Shown in pieces: positions 1 through 11,200 of a DNA stretch of 64,000 bases. Origin of the DNA: Protea cynaroides. Its lineage: Eukaryota > Streptophyta > Magnoliopsida > Proteales > Proteaceae. A program made the position numbers and the translations under genes. Below the pieces are notes generated by a model that was not told the origin of the DNA, ran no database searches, and saw only the letters and a list, made by a program, of their open reading frames with translations. Location of the stretch: assembly GCA_028583415.1 (NCBI GenBank), contig CM053267.1, forward strand, positions 53,334,914 through 53,398,913, written 5' to 3'. Within the stretch, counting starts at the first letter, position 1. The number at the start of each line of letters is the position of its first letter.

Positions 1-30
1 TGTTTAGATCATTTACATGTTTGGGGATGC

Positions 31-629
31 ATGGCAGAGGCAAGATTATATAATCCCCATGAGAAAATGTTTGATTCCAGGACTGTTAGCTATTATTTTA
101 TGGGGTATCCAACTAGATTCAAAGGATTCAGGTTTTATTATCCTGGTTCAATAAATAAAATTGTGGAAACTAGCCATGCTAGATTTATTGAGAATGAGGG
201 TGAGGAATCTCAACCAAAGAACTTGGAATTTGATGAAGAACAAATTGAGATTGCTGTTGAATCACTTCATCCAGATGAGAATTTACCTGATACTTTACTT
301 GAAGTCATTGATACAGCACCTGAGGTTGTACCTGTTCAACCTGATATTCCAATTGAAGAGTCTGCACAGGAAGTGAGAATGTCTACAAGAGCACGTAAAC
401 CGACTATATCATCTGTTTATTTGCTCTACTTGACAGAAGCTGATTATGACAATGGTCATGAGGATGACCCTACAAGTTTCCAAGAGGCTGTAAACAGTTG
501 CAATGCACCCAAATGGTTGGAAGCCATGGAAGATGAGTAGATATCTATGGATAACAACAAAGTATGAAAACTTATAGAGATGATTGAGAACTGTGTACCT
601 ATAGGTTCAAAGTGGGTATACAAGACTAA
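31..629 (+). pseudogene. copia integrase C-terminal / hinge fragment
   Basis: Residues preceding and including HLHVWGCMAEARLYNPHEK, followed by a GYP box and by ETSHARFIE, are the usual post-catalytic integrase region of plant copia elements. After an acidic linker the frame reaches the conserved WLEAMEDE segment and stops at 538-540 where family members normally continue. The downstream PIGSKWVYKTK segment at 598-629 is in place and is cut by the element that begins at 630. It is non-functional on its own. Confidence 0.85.
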
Positions 630-2451
630 GGTTGTGTTTGGTTTAATTTTTATTTTTATTTTTCTGACAAGTTTTTATTTTTGTAAGTGTTTGGTTTGAT
701 TTTTGAGTGTTATTTATGAAAACAAAAAACAAAAAGAGGCCAAAATTCAAAAATAGGTTGAAGTCTGTTTTTGATTTTTGGCTAAAAATCAGTTTTGATT
801 GTTTTTTGCGCAACTTCAAGTTGCATGTGGGTTATAGGTTGGAAAGTTGAGAGTAAAAACGTAAATAACTTTATTAACTCAATTCCTCACCATATAAAAC
901 TTCTCTTCCAAAATAACATCCTTCAAATTTTGCGTCTTGTCTGAAATTTTCATCACGTCTGCGAAATTTTCTCTTGTCGTACATAATTTGATTTCATCTC
1001 GACGATGCCTTCGATGATAGCTGGTATGCATCTTGTCATTCTTTGTTTCTATTTTGCTTTGGTTCCGAGTATATCAAATGACGTTGAGTTCTCAGACTAC
1101 AGTGAGTTCTGAATCAAGCAAAATACTTCTTGCTCCTATTCTGGTTTTCGAGTAATAAGTTGTTATTTCCTTTTTATAATGCACTGCATATCATCTATCC
1201 TCGTTTCTATTAGTTTTTGGGAACAATTTCTTCAACTATTGTTTCTTCTTCTAAGTGGTCTGAGCATCGTCACAGTCTCTGCGTCAAGTGCAAGGTCGAT
1301 GAAGCCCTCACTGGAGAAGGGGGTCTATGCTTCAACGAGGGTCTTGAGGAAGAATGCCTCATTTAGAGGGAGCTGCGTGAAGAGGGATGGTGTCTTTTTA
1401 CCATTGGATACATGAAGGAGAAAGGGGCTGCAAGGGGTTTCGAAGGGAGAGGGAGAATAGAGCCACATAAAGTGGTTTATGCTTAAGCAAGGGTCTTGAG
1501 GAACTTGGAAAAAATCAGAGGAAGAAATCAGAGGAAGAAGACCTCGTTCATATGAAAACTCAGATGATATGAATTCAGTCTTACCCGATATGGGTAGATT
1601 ATTGGGTAGATCTGGTTTGTATTTATTTATAGAAATAGTTGTACAACGTATTTAAGTTTCTATGGACTCTCATATACACAGAATATTCTTGAGATGTACA
1701 AGTGTTTGAATTCCTGTGGACTCTCATATACATAGAATATTCTTGAGATCTGATATGTTGCAATTGAAGATAATCGTAGGGAGAGATCTGGGTTGTTACA
1801 ACTGAATGTATACGTAGAGTGAGTGTTCCGATCTTAGTATCCTGGAGCTGCGGTATTTTGGTTGTATACATGCATTATTAGTCCAAAGGGAGCTGCATTT
1901 CTTTTGGAAAAGGAAGAAGAAGAGGGAAGAGCGGCCGATGTTTGATATTTTTGAGAGAAAAAAAATCCGCAAGGGAGCTTAGCTTTCGAAAGGAGAGTGG
2001 GAGCGGCGAATGAACCAGATGTTTAAGTTTTTTTCTTCTAAAAATAAGCTAGGGAGGTTTTCCATTACGTTAAAATCAGAGAGTGGAGTTCGTAAGGTTT
2101 CTTTTCTTTCTGTGAATAAATTGTAGAGGTGAGAGGTTTCTTTGGGAGCTTCCATTAGAAAATCACAAAAGAGGATTTTGAGGTTCTGACCAGATGTGCT
2201 GATGCCCATAATATTGGTGATGCATTGGGGGAAAGTAATGCTACCATTGCAACTGCAGCAGAGTCTATAACTCAGTTTCAGTTATACAAATTATTTTTAG
2301 AGATAGGGATATCAAATCTGTTTCTCATTCTATAACCTATTTTTTAATGTAGTTACCAAACAACATTTTATTTATGATAAAAAATGGTTTTTTCAAAAAT
2401 GCTTTTTGATAAATAGACAAAAATTTTAAAAAAATGATACCAAACACAGCC
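630..2451. mobile_element. PIF/Harbinger-like DNA element inserted in the copia pol gene
   Basis: The 1.8-kb insert starts GGTTGTGTTTGGT and ends with the near-complement ACCAAACACAGCC. It is flanked by TAA on both sides (627-629 and 2452-2454). Removing the insert and one TAA rejoins the copia codons for the K-T-K-C-D-A-K segment, so the boundaries are firm. A three-base TAA/TTA target duplication with G-rich tips containing GTTTGG is characteristic of PIF/Harbinger and Tourist elements. I see no DDE transposase or MYB-like ORF inside, only short unsupported ORFs, so it is probably non-autonomous. The interior tips are AT-rich; the middle (1180-1550) is mixed sequence I do not recognise. Confidence 0.85.
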
Positions 2452-2904
2452 TAAATGTGATGCCAAGGGAAGATTGAACATTACAAAGCAATACTGGTAG
2501 CAAAAGGGTTCAAGCAAAGAGAAGGAATAAACTACAATGAGACATTCTCTCCTGTTTTCGCTAAGGATTCCTTCTGGATAATAATGGTATTGGTAGCACA
2601 TTTTGATTTGGAGCTTTATCAGATGGATGTAAAGACTGCTTTTCTGAATGGAGAATTATTGGAAGATGTGTATATGTTCCAACCAAAAAGTTTTGAGGTA
2701 AAGGGCAAAGAGAATATGGTCTGCAAACTCAAGAAGTCTGCAAACTCAAGAAGTCCATCTATAGACTAAAGCAAGCATCTAGGCAATGGAATAAAAAATT
2801 TCATCAGGTTATAACTTCGTTTGGCTTCATTGAAAATATTAATGATCAGTATATCTACACGAAGGTCATTGGGAGTTATATTCCTAATCTTATATGTGGA
2901 CGAC
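2452..2904 (+). pseudogene. copia reverse transcriptase fragment (N-terminal half)
   Basis: After the nested element the copia frame resumes with the segment leading to the GFKQREGINYNETFSPV-type motif, then FDLELYQMDVKTAFLNGELLEDVYM at 2602-2676, and reaches the catalytic YVDDI box at 2893-2907. At least two frame changes and a short duplication around 2728-2755 interrupt it. The next break is the SINE target site. Confidence 0.85.
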
Positions 2905-2914
2905 ATTTTATTGG

Positions 2915-3089
2915 ATGACATTTTAGAGGGTGAGCCTTGGTGTAACGGTAATGTTGTCATATTGCAACCTGATGGTCAAGGGTTTGAATCTTGGAAACAA
3001 CTTCTCTACATTGGAGGTAAGGCTGCGTACATTCTGCCCTCCCCAAACCTTGTAGTAGTGGGAGCCTCGTGCACTGGGATGCTCTTTTT
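2915..3089 (+). mobile_element. Au-type tRNA-derived SINE
   Basis: The segment carries GAGCCTTGGTGTAACGGTAA (box A-like), GGTCAAGGGTTTGAATCTTGG (box B-like), GGTAAGGCTGCGTACAT, and a 3' GTGCACTGGGATG followed by a T run. These are the landmarks I know from the Au SINE family of angiosperms. The direct repeat ATTTTATTGG is at 2905-2914 and 3090-3099, and removing the insert restores the copia codons around the YVDDILLA segment. The SINE body proper probably starts at about 2929. The 15 bases before it (2914-2928) resemble the adjacent target sequence and may be a target-derived extra copy. Confidence 0.88.
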
Positions 3090-3099
3090 ATTTTATTGG

Positions 3100-3574
3100 C
3101 CAGCAGTTCTATGGGATTACTTGTTGAGACAAAGAAGATTTTTTCTGAAAATTTTAAAATGAAGGACATGGGAGAGAGTACATTTGTACTTGGTATTCAA
3201 ATTTATCGTGACAGAAAGAAAGTTCTTCTGGGATTGTCTCAAAAAGTGTACATTGATCGTGTTCTCAAATGGTTCGATATGTCTAACTGTTCTACTAGGG
3301 ATGCACCTATGACTAAGGGAGACAATTTGAACAAGAAACAATGTCCAAGAAAGTATTTTGAGAGGAGGTCGATGGCAAACAAGCCTTATGCGTCTACAGT
3401 TGGAAGTTTGATGTATGCATAGGTATGCACTCATCCTAATATAGCTTTTGTAGTGAATATGTTGGGACGATTTCAGTCAAATGCTGGAGCTACTCACTGG
3501 ACAGTGGCAAAGAAAGTTATGTGATATCTACAGAGCACCAAGGACTACATGCTTATTTATGGCAGTAGTGATAT
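3100..3574 (+). pseudogene. copia reverse transcriptase C-terminal / connection fragment
   Basis: The frame gives the KMKDMGE...VLGIQIYRDR motif, then the KWFDMSNC and SPVG-like TVGSLMYA boxes expected after the copia YVDD site. A stop at 3420-3422 follows LMYA and another follows VAKKVM at about 3522. The remnant ends in the YGSSD segment, where the solo LTR was inserted. Confidence 0.88.
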
Positions 3575-5762
3575 TGTAAGACTCGCACTCCATGAACCTG
3601 ATCTAAACCTTTAATTCATGTCGTAACAGGTCTTCCAATCATCACCGGGCCAGACGGCATCACCGGGCCAGACGGGAAGAGCGGATGACAACCAGGTACA
3701 AAAACAGACTTAAAGTATGATATTTTTCATACCGGTCTATGGTACCGGTCGATGGTACCGGTCAACCGGTATGTCTACGTGGGCAGACTAGTTAGATCCG
3801 AAAACGGATCTCCGTGGGTCTCACTTTCCAAATCTCGAGTCTAGGGACTTTCCTAACTTAAGGAAACTTCCTAAAATCTATCCTAGTCTATTTAAAGACC
3901 CTTAAACCTCCTTAAAACTCTTTGATTGATCCTCACATACCCTAGAGAGGAGAAATAGATCGAAGAAGGAGAAGGAGCTAAGAAAGGTGAGAGAGGAGCT
4001 GACGTTGGACGAAGAATACCATAGTTGCGAACCAACGGTAAGTGCTTGAACTTCTTTCTAAGTTAATCATTATAGATGATTAATCATGAATTGATCAATA
4101 CCATGCAAGGCGAGGTATTGATCTAAAACCCTTAAATTTGTCGTCAAACCCTAATACAGTCGATGAACCCTAAATTCACATTCTAGGCTAAGGATCATCG
4201 AAACTAAGACTTGAATGGAACATGAAACAACTCTAACTCTTTGTTCAGGCCTAAAATGCATAGGAGAAACCCTAGAACCAATAGGGGGTGACTGACGGAA
4301 GGCGAACACCAAGTTGGTGGTCTCCCGGAGGTATACCGGTCACACCATATGCGACCGGTATTGCGATCGATACCTCTTGGAGACTGGTATGTGGGGGACC
4401 AATCGACCATACTAGTTGCACCTTTTCCTACAGTGCCGCGACCGGTACTTGCGATCGATATGAACTGTGAGGGTGTTTTCAATACGAGTTGATTTTCGAC
4501 CAACGTGAACCCTAAGAAAATTATTCTAATTCAACTCTAACATCGTGTAGGATCCTGTGTTAGCAAGTTTGGATTCGGTGACACGGAGCAAGCTAGCAAT
4601 CAAGCGTCAGGTAAGGGAATCGGACCTAAACCCTAATAACTTAATAACAGTAAAACGTTGTTAGTAATTATGATTCTGTGGAATGATGTTTGTGCATACT
4701 CGCATGTCATCTTTACTTTCAGTTATTATATTGTTCATGCATACTCGCTATGTTAGGATGTGATTGTTAGGCATGTGATTATTTTCGTTGGTGTGTGGAA
4801 TGGAAAAGGCATGGGGTCTGGGATCATTCCTCACACTAGCACCTTTTGGTATCGCTTCTGTCTTAGTATGCTTGGTGCGGATAGGGTATCAGGGGGAGGA
4901 AGTGGCACTGTGGTCTCCGGTCTGGCCACTAGACCCGAGCCCTATCTTTATGCCATTAGGAGCTGTGCTGGGATAGGGCCTACTGTGATGACATATAGGA
5001 TTGGTTAGTTGTAAGCCCAGTTTGCAAGCCCTCGCCAATAGGGGCTTACGTGTTGGTATGGGTAGGGCATCAGGGGAAGTGTTGGTGGTGTTTGATCCGA
5101 ACACTTTAGCTCTATCTCTATTCCATGGTGGGTGCATGTGGGACGACGATGGTGTTTGATCCATTGAGTGGATTCACACACTCGTGTATAGAGGTGCGGT
5201 GGCCGTCAATCTTTTCTATAGCACATTGCAAACTTAAAATCAGATCATAATGTGAATGCTACTCATGCATGATGTGTGTTACATTGTCTGATTGTCTTAC
5301 TGAGCTAAGTTGTGAGCTCACCCTTGTATATATACATGTTTTTAGATGTTGATGCAGGTTACACTGTGGAGGACTACGTGGATGCTCCAATGTATGGCGG
5401 TGCTGCTGCCTTGGAAGTACAAACAGGGGAGGACGAGCATGACGCTTCATGCGAGTGTCCTTTCTGCGTGTACCTCTAGGATATTTGATTTGTTTATTTT
5501 ATTTATTTTCAATTGGATTTATAAATGGTGTAAGGATAATTATTTATGTTTTGGTATTTTGAATAATTGGATAATTTATTTATCAATAGAAGTATTCAGT
5601 TCATTTAATTTAAGACTTTCGCTGTATTTAATTATATTCTGATTATGGTTATGTGCAATGATTTGTATGAGTGAACACGGTCATATTGAGATCCTGATGT
5701 GAACCGTTGGTTTAGTGACGGATCACTCATACTTCTGGTTCAGCCAGAATTGAGGTGTGACA
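3575..5762 (+). mobile_element. Solo LTR, about 2.2 kb, copy 1
   Basis: The insert begins TGTAAGAC and ends GTGTGACA (TG...CA ends). It is flanked by GATAT (3570-3574) and GATAC (5763-5767), a 5-bp target duplication with one difference. The interrupted copia reading frame resumes at once on the far side. No pol domains, primer-binding site or polypurine tract lie inside, so a recombined solo LTR is the simplest reading. A CTATTTAAAG box at about 3888, followed by a purine-rich leader, suggests the LTR promoter points rightwards. Several short ACCGGT-containing palindromic motifs occur near both ends. A second copy lies inverted at 21704-24453. Confidence 0.85.
5336..5479 (+). other. Short ORF inside solo LTR copy 1, shared with copy 2
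   Basis: From ATG 5336 a 47-codon frame runs to TAG 5477. It includes GYTVEDYVDAP and the C-terminal CECPFC. The inverted copy of the LTR (minus strand, about 21990-22120) keeps the same frame open for the shared 40 or so codons with no indel. By manual alignment I count about eight replacement and seven silent differences, which hints at weak constraint but does not prove coding. It may be an exon: an AG precedes it at 5344-5345 and another at 5357-5358. I recognise no family. Confidence 0.35.
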
Positions 5763-6199
5763 GATACCATTGAGTTAGTAGGATACACAGATTCAGATTA
5801 TAGAGGTTGCACAGATGATCTGAAGTCTACCTCAGGGTATGTTTTTCCATTGGCAGGAGGTGTTGTCTCCTGGAGAAGTGCGAAGCAGTCAATTGTGGCA
5901 ACATCAACTATGCATGCAGAGTTTATAGCTTTATATGAAGCTTCTAAGCAAGCCATTTGGTTGAAAGGTTTCATTTCAGGTTTAAAGATTATGGATTCTA
6001 TCGCCAGACCCCTGATGATATATTGTGATAATGAACTAGCAGTGTCATTTGCAAAGAATAACAGAAATTTAAGTGCTTCCAAGCATATAGAAATCAAATG
6101 TTTGATGGTAAAAGAGAAAATGACTGGAGGTGTGATCACGGTGGAGCACATCTCGACAGATCAGATGATTGCTGGGAGTCTTCAAAGGACGTGTACCTA
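5763..6199 (+). pseudogene. copia RNase H fragment
   Basis: The region encodes the copia RNase H domain: YTDSDYRGC near the start, the STSGYVF box, SWRSAKQS, the ST.HAEF.AL catalytic segment, the CDNE box at about 6022-6033, and the HIEIK motif. The frame is open from 5757 to 6200 but ends in an aberrant tail after DQMIAGSL instead of the usual DPLTKGL ending. It belongs to the broken element spanning 1-7158. Confidence 0.9.
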
Positions 6200-6783
6200 G
6201 CATGGGTGTTGTTAGTTCTTTTGTGTGCTCAGTTAGTAGGAGATTTTGTATTTACTCATTGACTTTTATTTATGATTTCATTCAGACACGGTCATTTATA
6301 GTTTGAATGTTAATCATGATCATGTTTACATTAACATTTATTTGTTATTGCTATTGTTATTGTTTATTTGACATATCATAAATATGAGGCAGTATTTAGC
6401 CAAAGTTTCAAGGCAGTATTTAGCTAAAGATTTAAGGCGGTGTCTAACCAATGTATGGTATTATAGTTTTAGATTATTTAAATACCATGGTATATTGCCC
6501 ATAAAGGTTTTGGGGTAATTTTGATTAAAGGTTTTTTTAATCAAGTTGGACCTGTATGGGAGATTTACTTTCATGCAATATTTCAGGTGATCTATTTATT
6601 AAGTAGACTTCTGTTGTGGTTGACAGAAGGTTGTACACCATATGCCAAGGTGTATTGTCTACTGTTGCTCACATTGGTATGCTTGAGGGATGGGTCAAAG
6701 TTTTGTGGTGGTTTAGTGTGTCAGATTCCGTGGCCACACTGACTGATGATAGTTTTGTAATTAATTTTTCCCAAGTGGGAGAT

Positions 6784-7158
6784 TGTTAGATTTATGAGCT
6801 TCATTAATTACTAAACTAGTCGGTTAGTGGGAGTTTGATTGACACGATAAAAATCGATTTGGTTGGTTAGCCACTGGTTTGAGATTGATAACCTTAATTC
6901 TATTTATGGGAAGGAATTAGGGGTTATAGTAGTATTTTATTATAAATACTGATTAGGGTCCCCACAGTCATAGTTAGTGAAACAATTCTCTCTGCACCCA
7001 TTAGCAAGATAAAAAGGGGATCCTCTGAAGGTTGTGGAAGACCGTGGAGACTCAAGCAAAGGTTAAACTCAAGAGGTATGTATTTACGTTATTGATTGTG
7101 GTTGTTGTTCTCTGTGTACCATTGTGTTCTATGGATCTGTAGGCCAATAAATCTAACA
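6784..7158 (+). repeat. 3' LTR of the first copia element
   Basis: The purine-rich tract AAGTGGGAGAT just before 6784 is a standard copia polypurine tract. The LTR starts TGTTAGATTTAT and ends ATAAATCTAACA, giving matching inverted ends. It is 375 bp long, a normal size for copia. A TATA-like TATAAATA lies near 6940 and AATAAA near 7145. I cannot verify the target duplication because the 5' end lies outside the window. Confidence 0.85.
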
Positions 7159-7443
7159 AACATCTCTATAAAGGGATCGAACTACGTTTTAGGCTTGATT
7201 CTCGAATATGTCCGAGATACGTAGGCAGTTTGTAACAATTGTCCAAGATGCAGTCGAGCACCAAATTTCTAGGAAAAAAAAAAAAAAAACTCTACATAGG
7301 TATGGATTTGAATCCATAGATGTACATTGATGGACTTATGAAGGTGCCCTTTTAATTAATTATCATTTTTAGGATCACTTCAAATGCAATTGCAATTAGT
7401 CTTGCAATTAGTCTTGGATTGGAAGAGAATGGAATTTCTAGAG
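7159..7443. other. Short unannotated spacer
   Basis: The spacer holds an A16 run (about 7274-7290) and AT-rich sequence, with two copies of a CAATTAGTCTTG motif just upstream of the U6-like gene. I see no gene. Confidence 0.5.
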
Positions 7444-7453
7444 GTATATATAT
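7444..7453 (+). promoter_or_regulatory. TATA-like box of the U6-like gene
   Basis: GTATATATAT lies about 20-25 bases before the U6 5' end, close to the usual plant snRNA TATA position. I do not see the plant upstream sequence element (consensus RTCCCACATCG) in the 70 bases before it, so the promoter may be incomplete. Confidence 0.45.
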
Positions 7454-7468
7454 CTGCAATTAGTTTTA

Positions 7469-7582
7469 GTCTCTTTGGAGACATCCGATAAAATTGGAAA
7501 AATTGGAATGATACAGAGAAGATTAGCATGGCCCTTACGCAAGGATGACATGCACAAATCGAGAAATGGTCCAAATTTTTTT
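7469..7582 (+). ncRNA. U6 spliceosomal snRNA-like gene (variant or pseudogene)
   Basis: The sequence has the 5' stem-loop GTCTCTTTGGAGACATCCGA, then GATACAGAGAAGATTAGCATG (the ACAGAGA and AGC catalytic elements), CAAGGATGACATGCAC, AATCGAGAAATGGTCC, and a terminal T7 run that would stop Pol III. U6 pairs with U4 and U2 and forms the spliceosome active site. Compared with the conserved plant sequence it has a few substitutions and about 9 extra bases (7500-7508): the AAATTGGAA segment upstream of ACAGAGA is repeated. With no upstream sequence element in view, a pseudogene or divergent copy is more likely than a functional gene. Confidence 0.85.
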
Positions 7583-8206
7583 ACTAATCTCCCCCCAACC
7601 ATTCTGTTAAGCTTCAAGCGAATGCAAGGTAGCTTCTTCTACAGACATGTATTCTTTGGGGCTCAACTTCTAGAGTTTCCACATGATTTTTATTTGTGTA
7701 TCATATATGATTTGTATTTGGTATATATACGGTTTCTTATCCAATATATATATGATTTTATACAAAAAATTGACGTATAAGAGAGAAAATTGGCATAAAC
7801 TATCGGTACATAATTGATACGATTTCGATATTCAATACATACTGACTGGTTTAATCCAAAATACCAATACTATACCATATCCAGTTTCGTTTTTTTTTTT
7901 CCATACTGTTACTGTACCAATTCTAATTTGGTATGGTTCGATTCGGTATTCGGTATGGTTTGGTTTCGATATACAATACCGGTACCGAATTGACACTCTT
8001 AGTTTTCGGTAATTGGAAATGGGAATGACTAGGAATGGGCAAAAAAACAGGGCCTTCTTGGCTCAAGCAGATCTGTAAGCAATCAACTCAAAAAAACATC
8101 CATCATTACATTTACTCATAATGTACATATTTAAAGCTCTTTACACCCTCAGTTCCTCATACCTAGCTTGGATTTGAAATGTTTCATTCATGCCATGGAC
8201 AAGTCT
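7583..8206. other. Intergenic sequence and 3' flank of lipoyl synthase
   Basis: The left part (7700-8010) is low-complexity sequence rich in GGTAT/ATACC and TTCGGTAT motifs, probably an old degraded repeat. From about 8040 to 8206 lies the likely 3' UTR of the minus-strand lipoyl synthase gene. I see no further gene. Confidence 0.5.
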
Positions 8207-11200
8207 CTAGGAACTGCTGGAGAGGCTTTTGGACTTTTCTCTCACCATGGACTTAACAAAGAGCTCACCAGCCCGGTACGAGGATCGAACCTGCAAATTT
8301 CAAAACATTACAGAAGACACAGTTAGAACACCATTAGGCCATAAGTGATACAATGCAGTGACCCGTTCATAGAGAAAACCAATTGAGTTACTGTTGGAAC
8401 AAAAGTATCCCAATGCAGTGATCAATAACTTGGCAAATCAAGTAAGCAAAATACTTGCTTTGATCCAACCTCAGATAGATTCAGTGGGTGGATTTCAAAA
8501 TAGAATCCCAGAATCAAACAATGGCCACGATTTTTTTTTTTTTTTTTTGGCAGAGTTTACAAAGTTGATAATAAAAGCACTTATCCATGGATCTATTTAA
8601 CCAACCCAACTATGATACAGTCAAGCTTGTGCATTCAAGCCTGGTTTTTTTAGTTGTTTTGAAGATAACCTTGTCAGCTTCTTTTGCTCATTAGTTACTT
8701 CACAGAGTCTCAGACTACAAAGTACGAAACAAATAGTTTTGAAAGAATAGCAATAAGATGAGCTTACCAAGGGCCCACTGGCTACATAACGGAAACCGAT
8801 TGATTCTCCATACTCCTTCCAGAAAGCAAACTTTTCAGGAGTGATGTACTCCTTTACAGTCAAGTGCAATGGAGTTGGCTGCAAGAACATAACAACCTCT
8901 GAATAAGTCCATGCATCTAGAAATGTTAATACCTAAAGCTCATCATGGACTGGCCAGCCTGATCTGAAATCCAAGCTCAGGCTCTTCTGATCAGGCTTTG
9001 TCAAAACATATTCTCAACACCTGTAGGGATGGCAAGTGGGAAAGACAAAGCAGGTAAAAATCCTGCTCTGCCCATATAGGATAGGGTAGGGTATGACCTT
9101 GGGTAAGGATTAAGATAGAATTTGACAAAGTGAAGGTACCCAACCCATCCCACCTCAGCCCATGGGTCCCATCCCAGTTACCTTGTATAATTACGGAGCC
9201 CCATGCATGTTATGGTGGTACAGGTACTGGACCTACCTCATTGCCATCCCTAATGGTCTAGCTTGAGCCACAACTTTAGGCCCAAATTGGCATCGCCAGA
9301 ACAGGATGGATTTAATAAAGAATAATATCAGGCCAGGCCAGAACTAAATGGATGGCTTGAATCTTGAAAGATTGCAATAGGAAGCACAGTAGCCTAGATT
9401 GCTAGAACTTCCGATGCACCAAGAGCTGACAAGCCAACCAGCCCAAGCCTGGCCCATGTACATCTCTTTCCAGCCACATGAAAGTAGGTTTAAACTTGTT
9501 TCACCTGTAAATACTGTCCAAGTGTCAAAATATCAACATCTATGGCCCTTAGATCAGCCATGGCTTCTTTCAACTCCTCATCAGATTCACCAAGACCCAA
9601 CATTATAGAAGTTTTTGTTATCATCCCCTCCTTGCAGAGCTTTGCATGTTTCAGAACAGATAAACTCTGCTCATACCTGCTTCATCAGACTAAGATTGCA
9701 TTACTGATGTACATCAATCAAAATAGAGGAACTTCACCAGCTAATTTATTGGATTAGTTTCAACTCGAACCAGGTCAATGATCCAGATCAAGTCCTTATG
9801 CAGTGTTCAAGGTAGATTTATTCATGCATTGCCCGAGTCAAAACTTAGTTGAAGTCAGCACATCCTTTACAGAATCCATATTGTATGCATTGCAGAAAGG
9901 AAATGATTCAATGAAAAATGTGGCACAAGATACTTTTCCTGATTAAAGCTAGATTGGAAAAAAATGCATAAGAGGCTCCACTACCTATTCAGTCTGACTT
10001 CCATCAGGAGCAGTCCTGCATGAAGCAGGTCTCATGGAGACACTGCACGAGGCAGAAAAATTGATGGATATAACTCATCAAGCCCCTCACAAGCAAGCAG
10101 GAAACTAAGGGTAGCATGATAACTTAGGTACTTGGGTATAGCCAACGAAGCATAACCTCACATGAAATGACCCATTTCCAACTAATGGATTCAGGATGAT
10201 CCAAGTGTGACCCTTCTACACCCTACTGCTGCCCACATTCATATTTGAGACACATTGATCTGTCACATACCAGAAGAATATGATTCAAACAGGACTTATA
10301 CTTTTAGATTGGGCAGAATAGGAAGCCTGCTTAGCCACTTTAAGATTGGGCAAAACATACCTTTCATGTGGCACAATTAGGCCGACCACATAGGATGACC
10401 TTCCAATGTGGACTGTGCAAAGAAGCTTTTGAATAAAGATATTAACTATTGGAATAATACAGTTCAATGATCTGTACATCCGACAGTACACATGGCAAAC
10501 CATTCTGGACATTGCAATCAGTACAATACAAATAGGATGGGACAAAGGTTAAAAACTACAGGTAATAGGAGCAATATTATCTTTGGATATGCAATGATGC
10601 ACTTGTATTAGCTTGGAGGGGCTTAGAAATTATGCATTTCAGGAAGTACTGATGTTTGCTGTAATAGTTAGCTACTTGTAATATCTCCTGTCCTCTTAGT
10701 GCTGCATCTTGACTATTTTACTTTAATTCTTATGATAAAAAATCAAGGACAGGTAATAAAATAGAGCTAATTATTGAGAAAATAGTTTGTAAAAGGGTAG
10801 ATAAGCTATCTGGTCATTGCAAAAGATGGCTCACTGCTGATCAATCTGGATAGAATGAGTTTGTCAGCCACATGACTTTGCAAAGGGTCACTGACATTTG
10901 ATACCTGGTCAAACTCAAGTACATGTTTTGTGCTTACTTGTTGAATTGGGTTTCATAAAAAAAAAATAAAAAAAATAAAAAAAAAAAAAGGAGGAAGAAG
11001 AAGAAAACGAAACAAAACAAACAAGAGTAAACTTCCTTCTTGAATGCTACAAAATTTTCAGAGCAGACAAACAAAAGCAAACAATAACACCATGTTTGAA
11101 CAAGAGAAATGTGTTTGTGCTACCGACCCTGCTCGTGGATCTCTGACAAGTCGCTGAAGTCGTTTCACAGTCTCAATGTTGTGGGCAAACACATCCAACC

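Larger units (their letters stand above)
1..7158 (+). mobile_element. Ty1/copia LTR retrotransposon, 3' part, broken by three nested insertions
   Basis: The window opens inside the integrase region of a copia polyprotein. The order integrase C-terminus, reverse transcriptase, RNase H, polypurine tract and 3' LTR is the copia order. The pol frame can be followed across three interruptions (630-2451, 2915-3089, 3575-5762), because codons on the two sides of each insertion rejoin once one target duplication is discounted. Stop codons and frame breaks elsewhere (for example the stop at 538-540, the broken stretch at 2460-2820 and the stop at 3420-3422) show the element is dead. The 5' LTR, gag and protease lie outside the window. 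The 3' LTR is 6784-7158. The stretch 6200-6783 is non-coding retrotransposon sequence ending in a purine-rich tract. Identification is by family motifs, not by a search. Confidence 0.9.

Noticed and set aside
2821..3162. 113-codon ORF as a protein-coding gene
   Set aside because: It reads through copia RT, the whole SINE and copia again in mixed frames.
3575..5762. Solo LTR region as a DNA transposon or host gene
   Set aside because: TG...CA ends, a 5-bp duplication and absence of inverted-repeat tips beyond a few bases favour an LTR. The only candidate coding frame is 47 codons.
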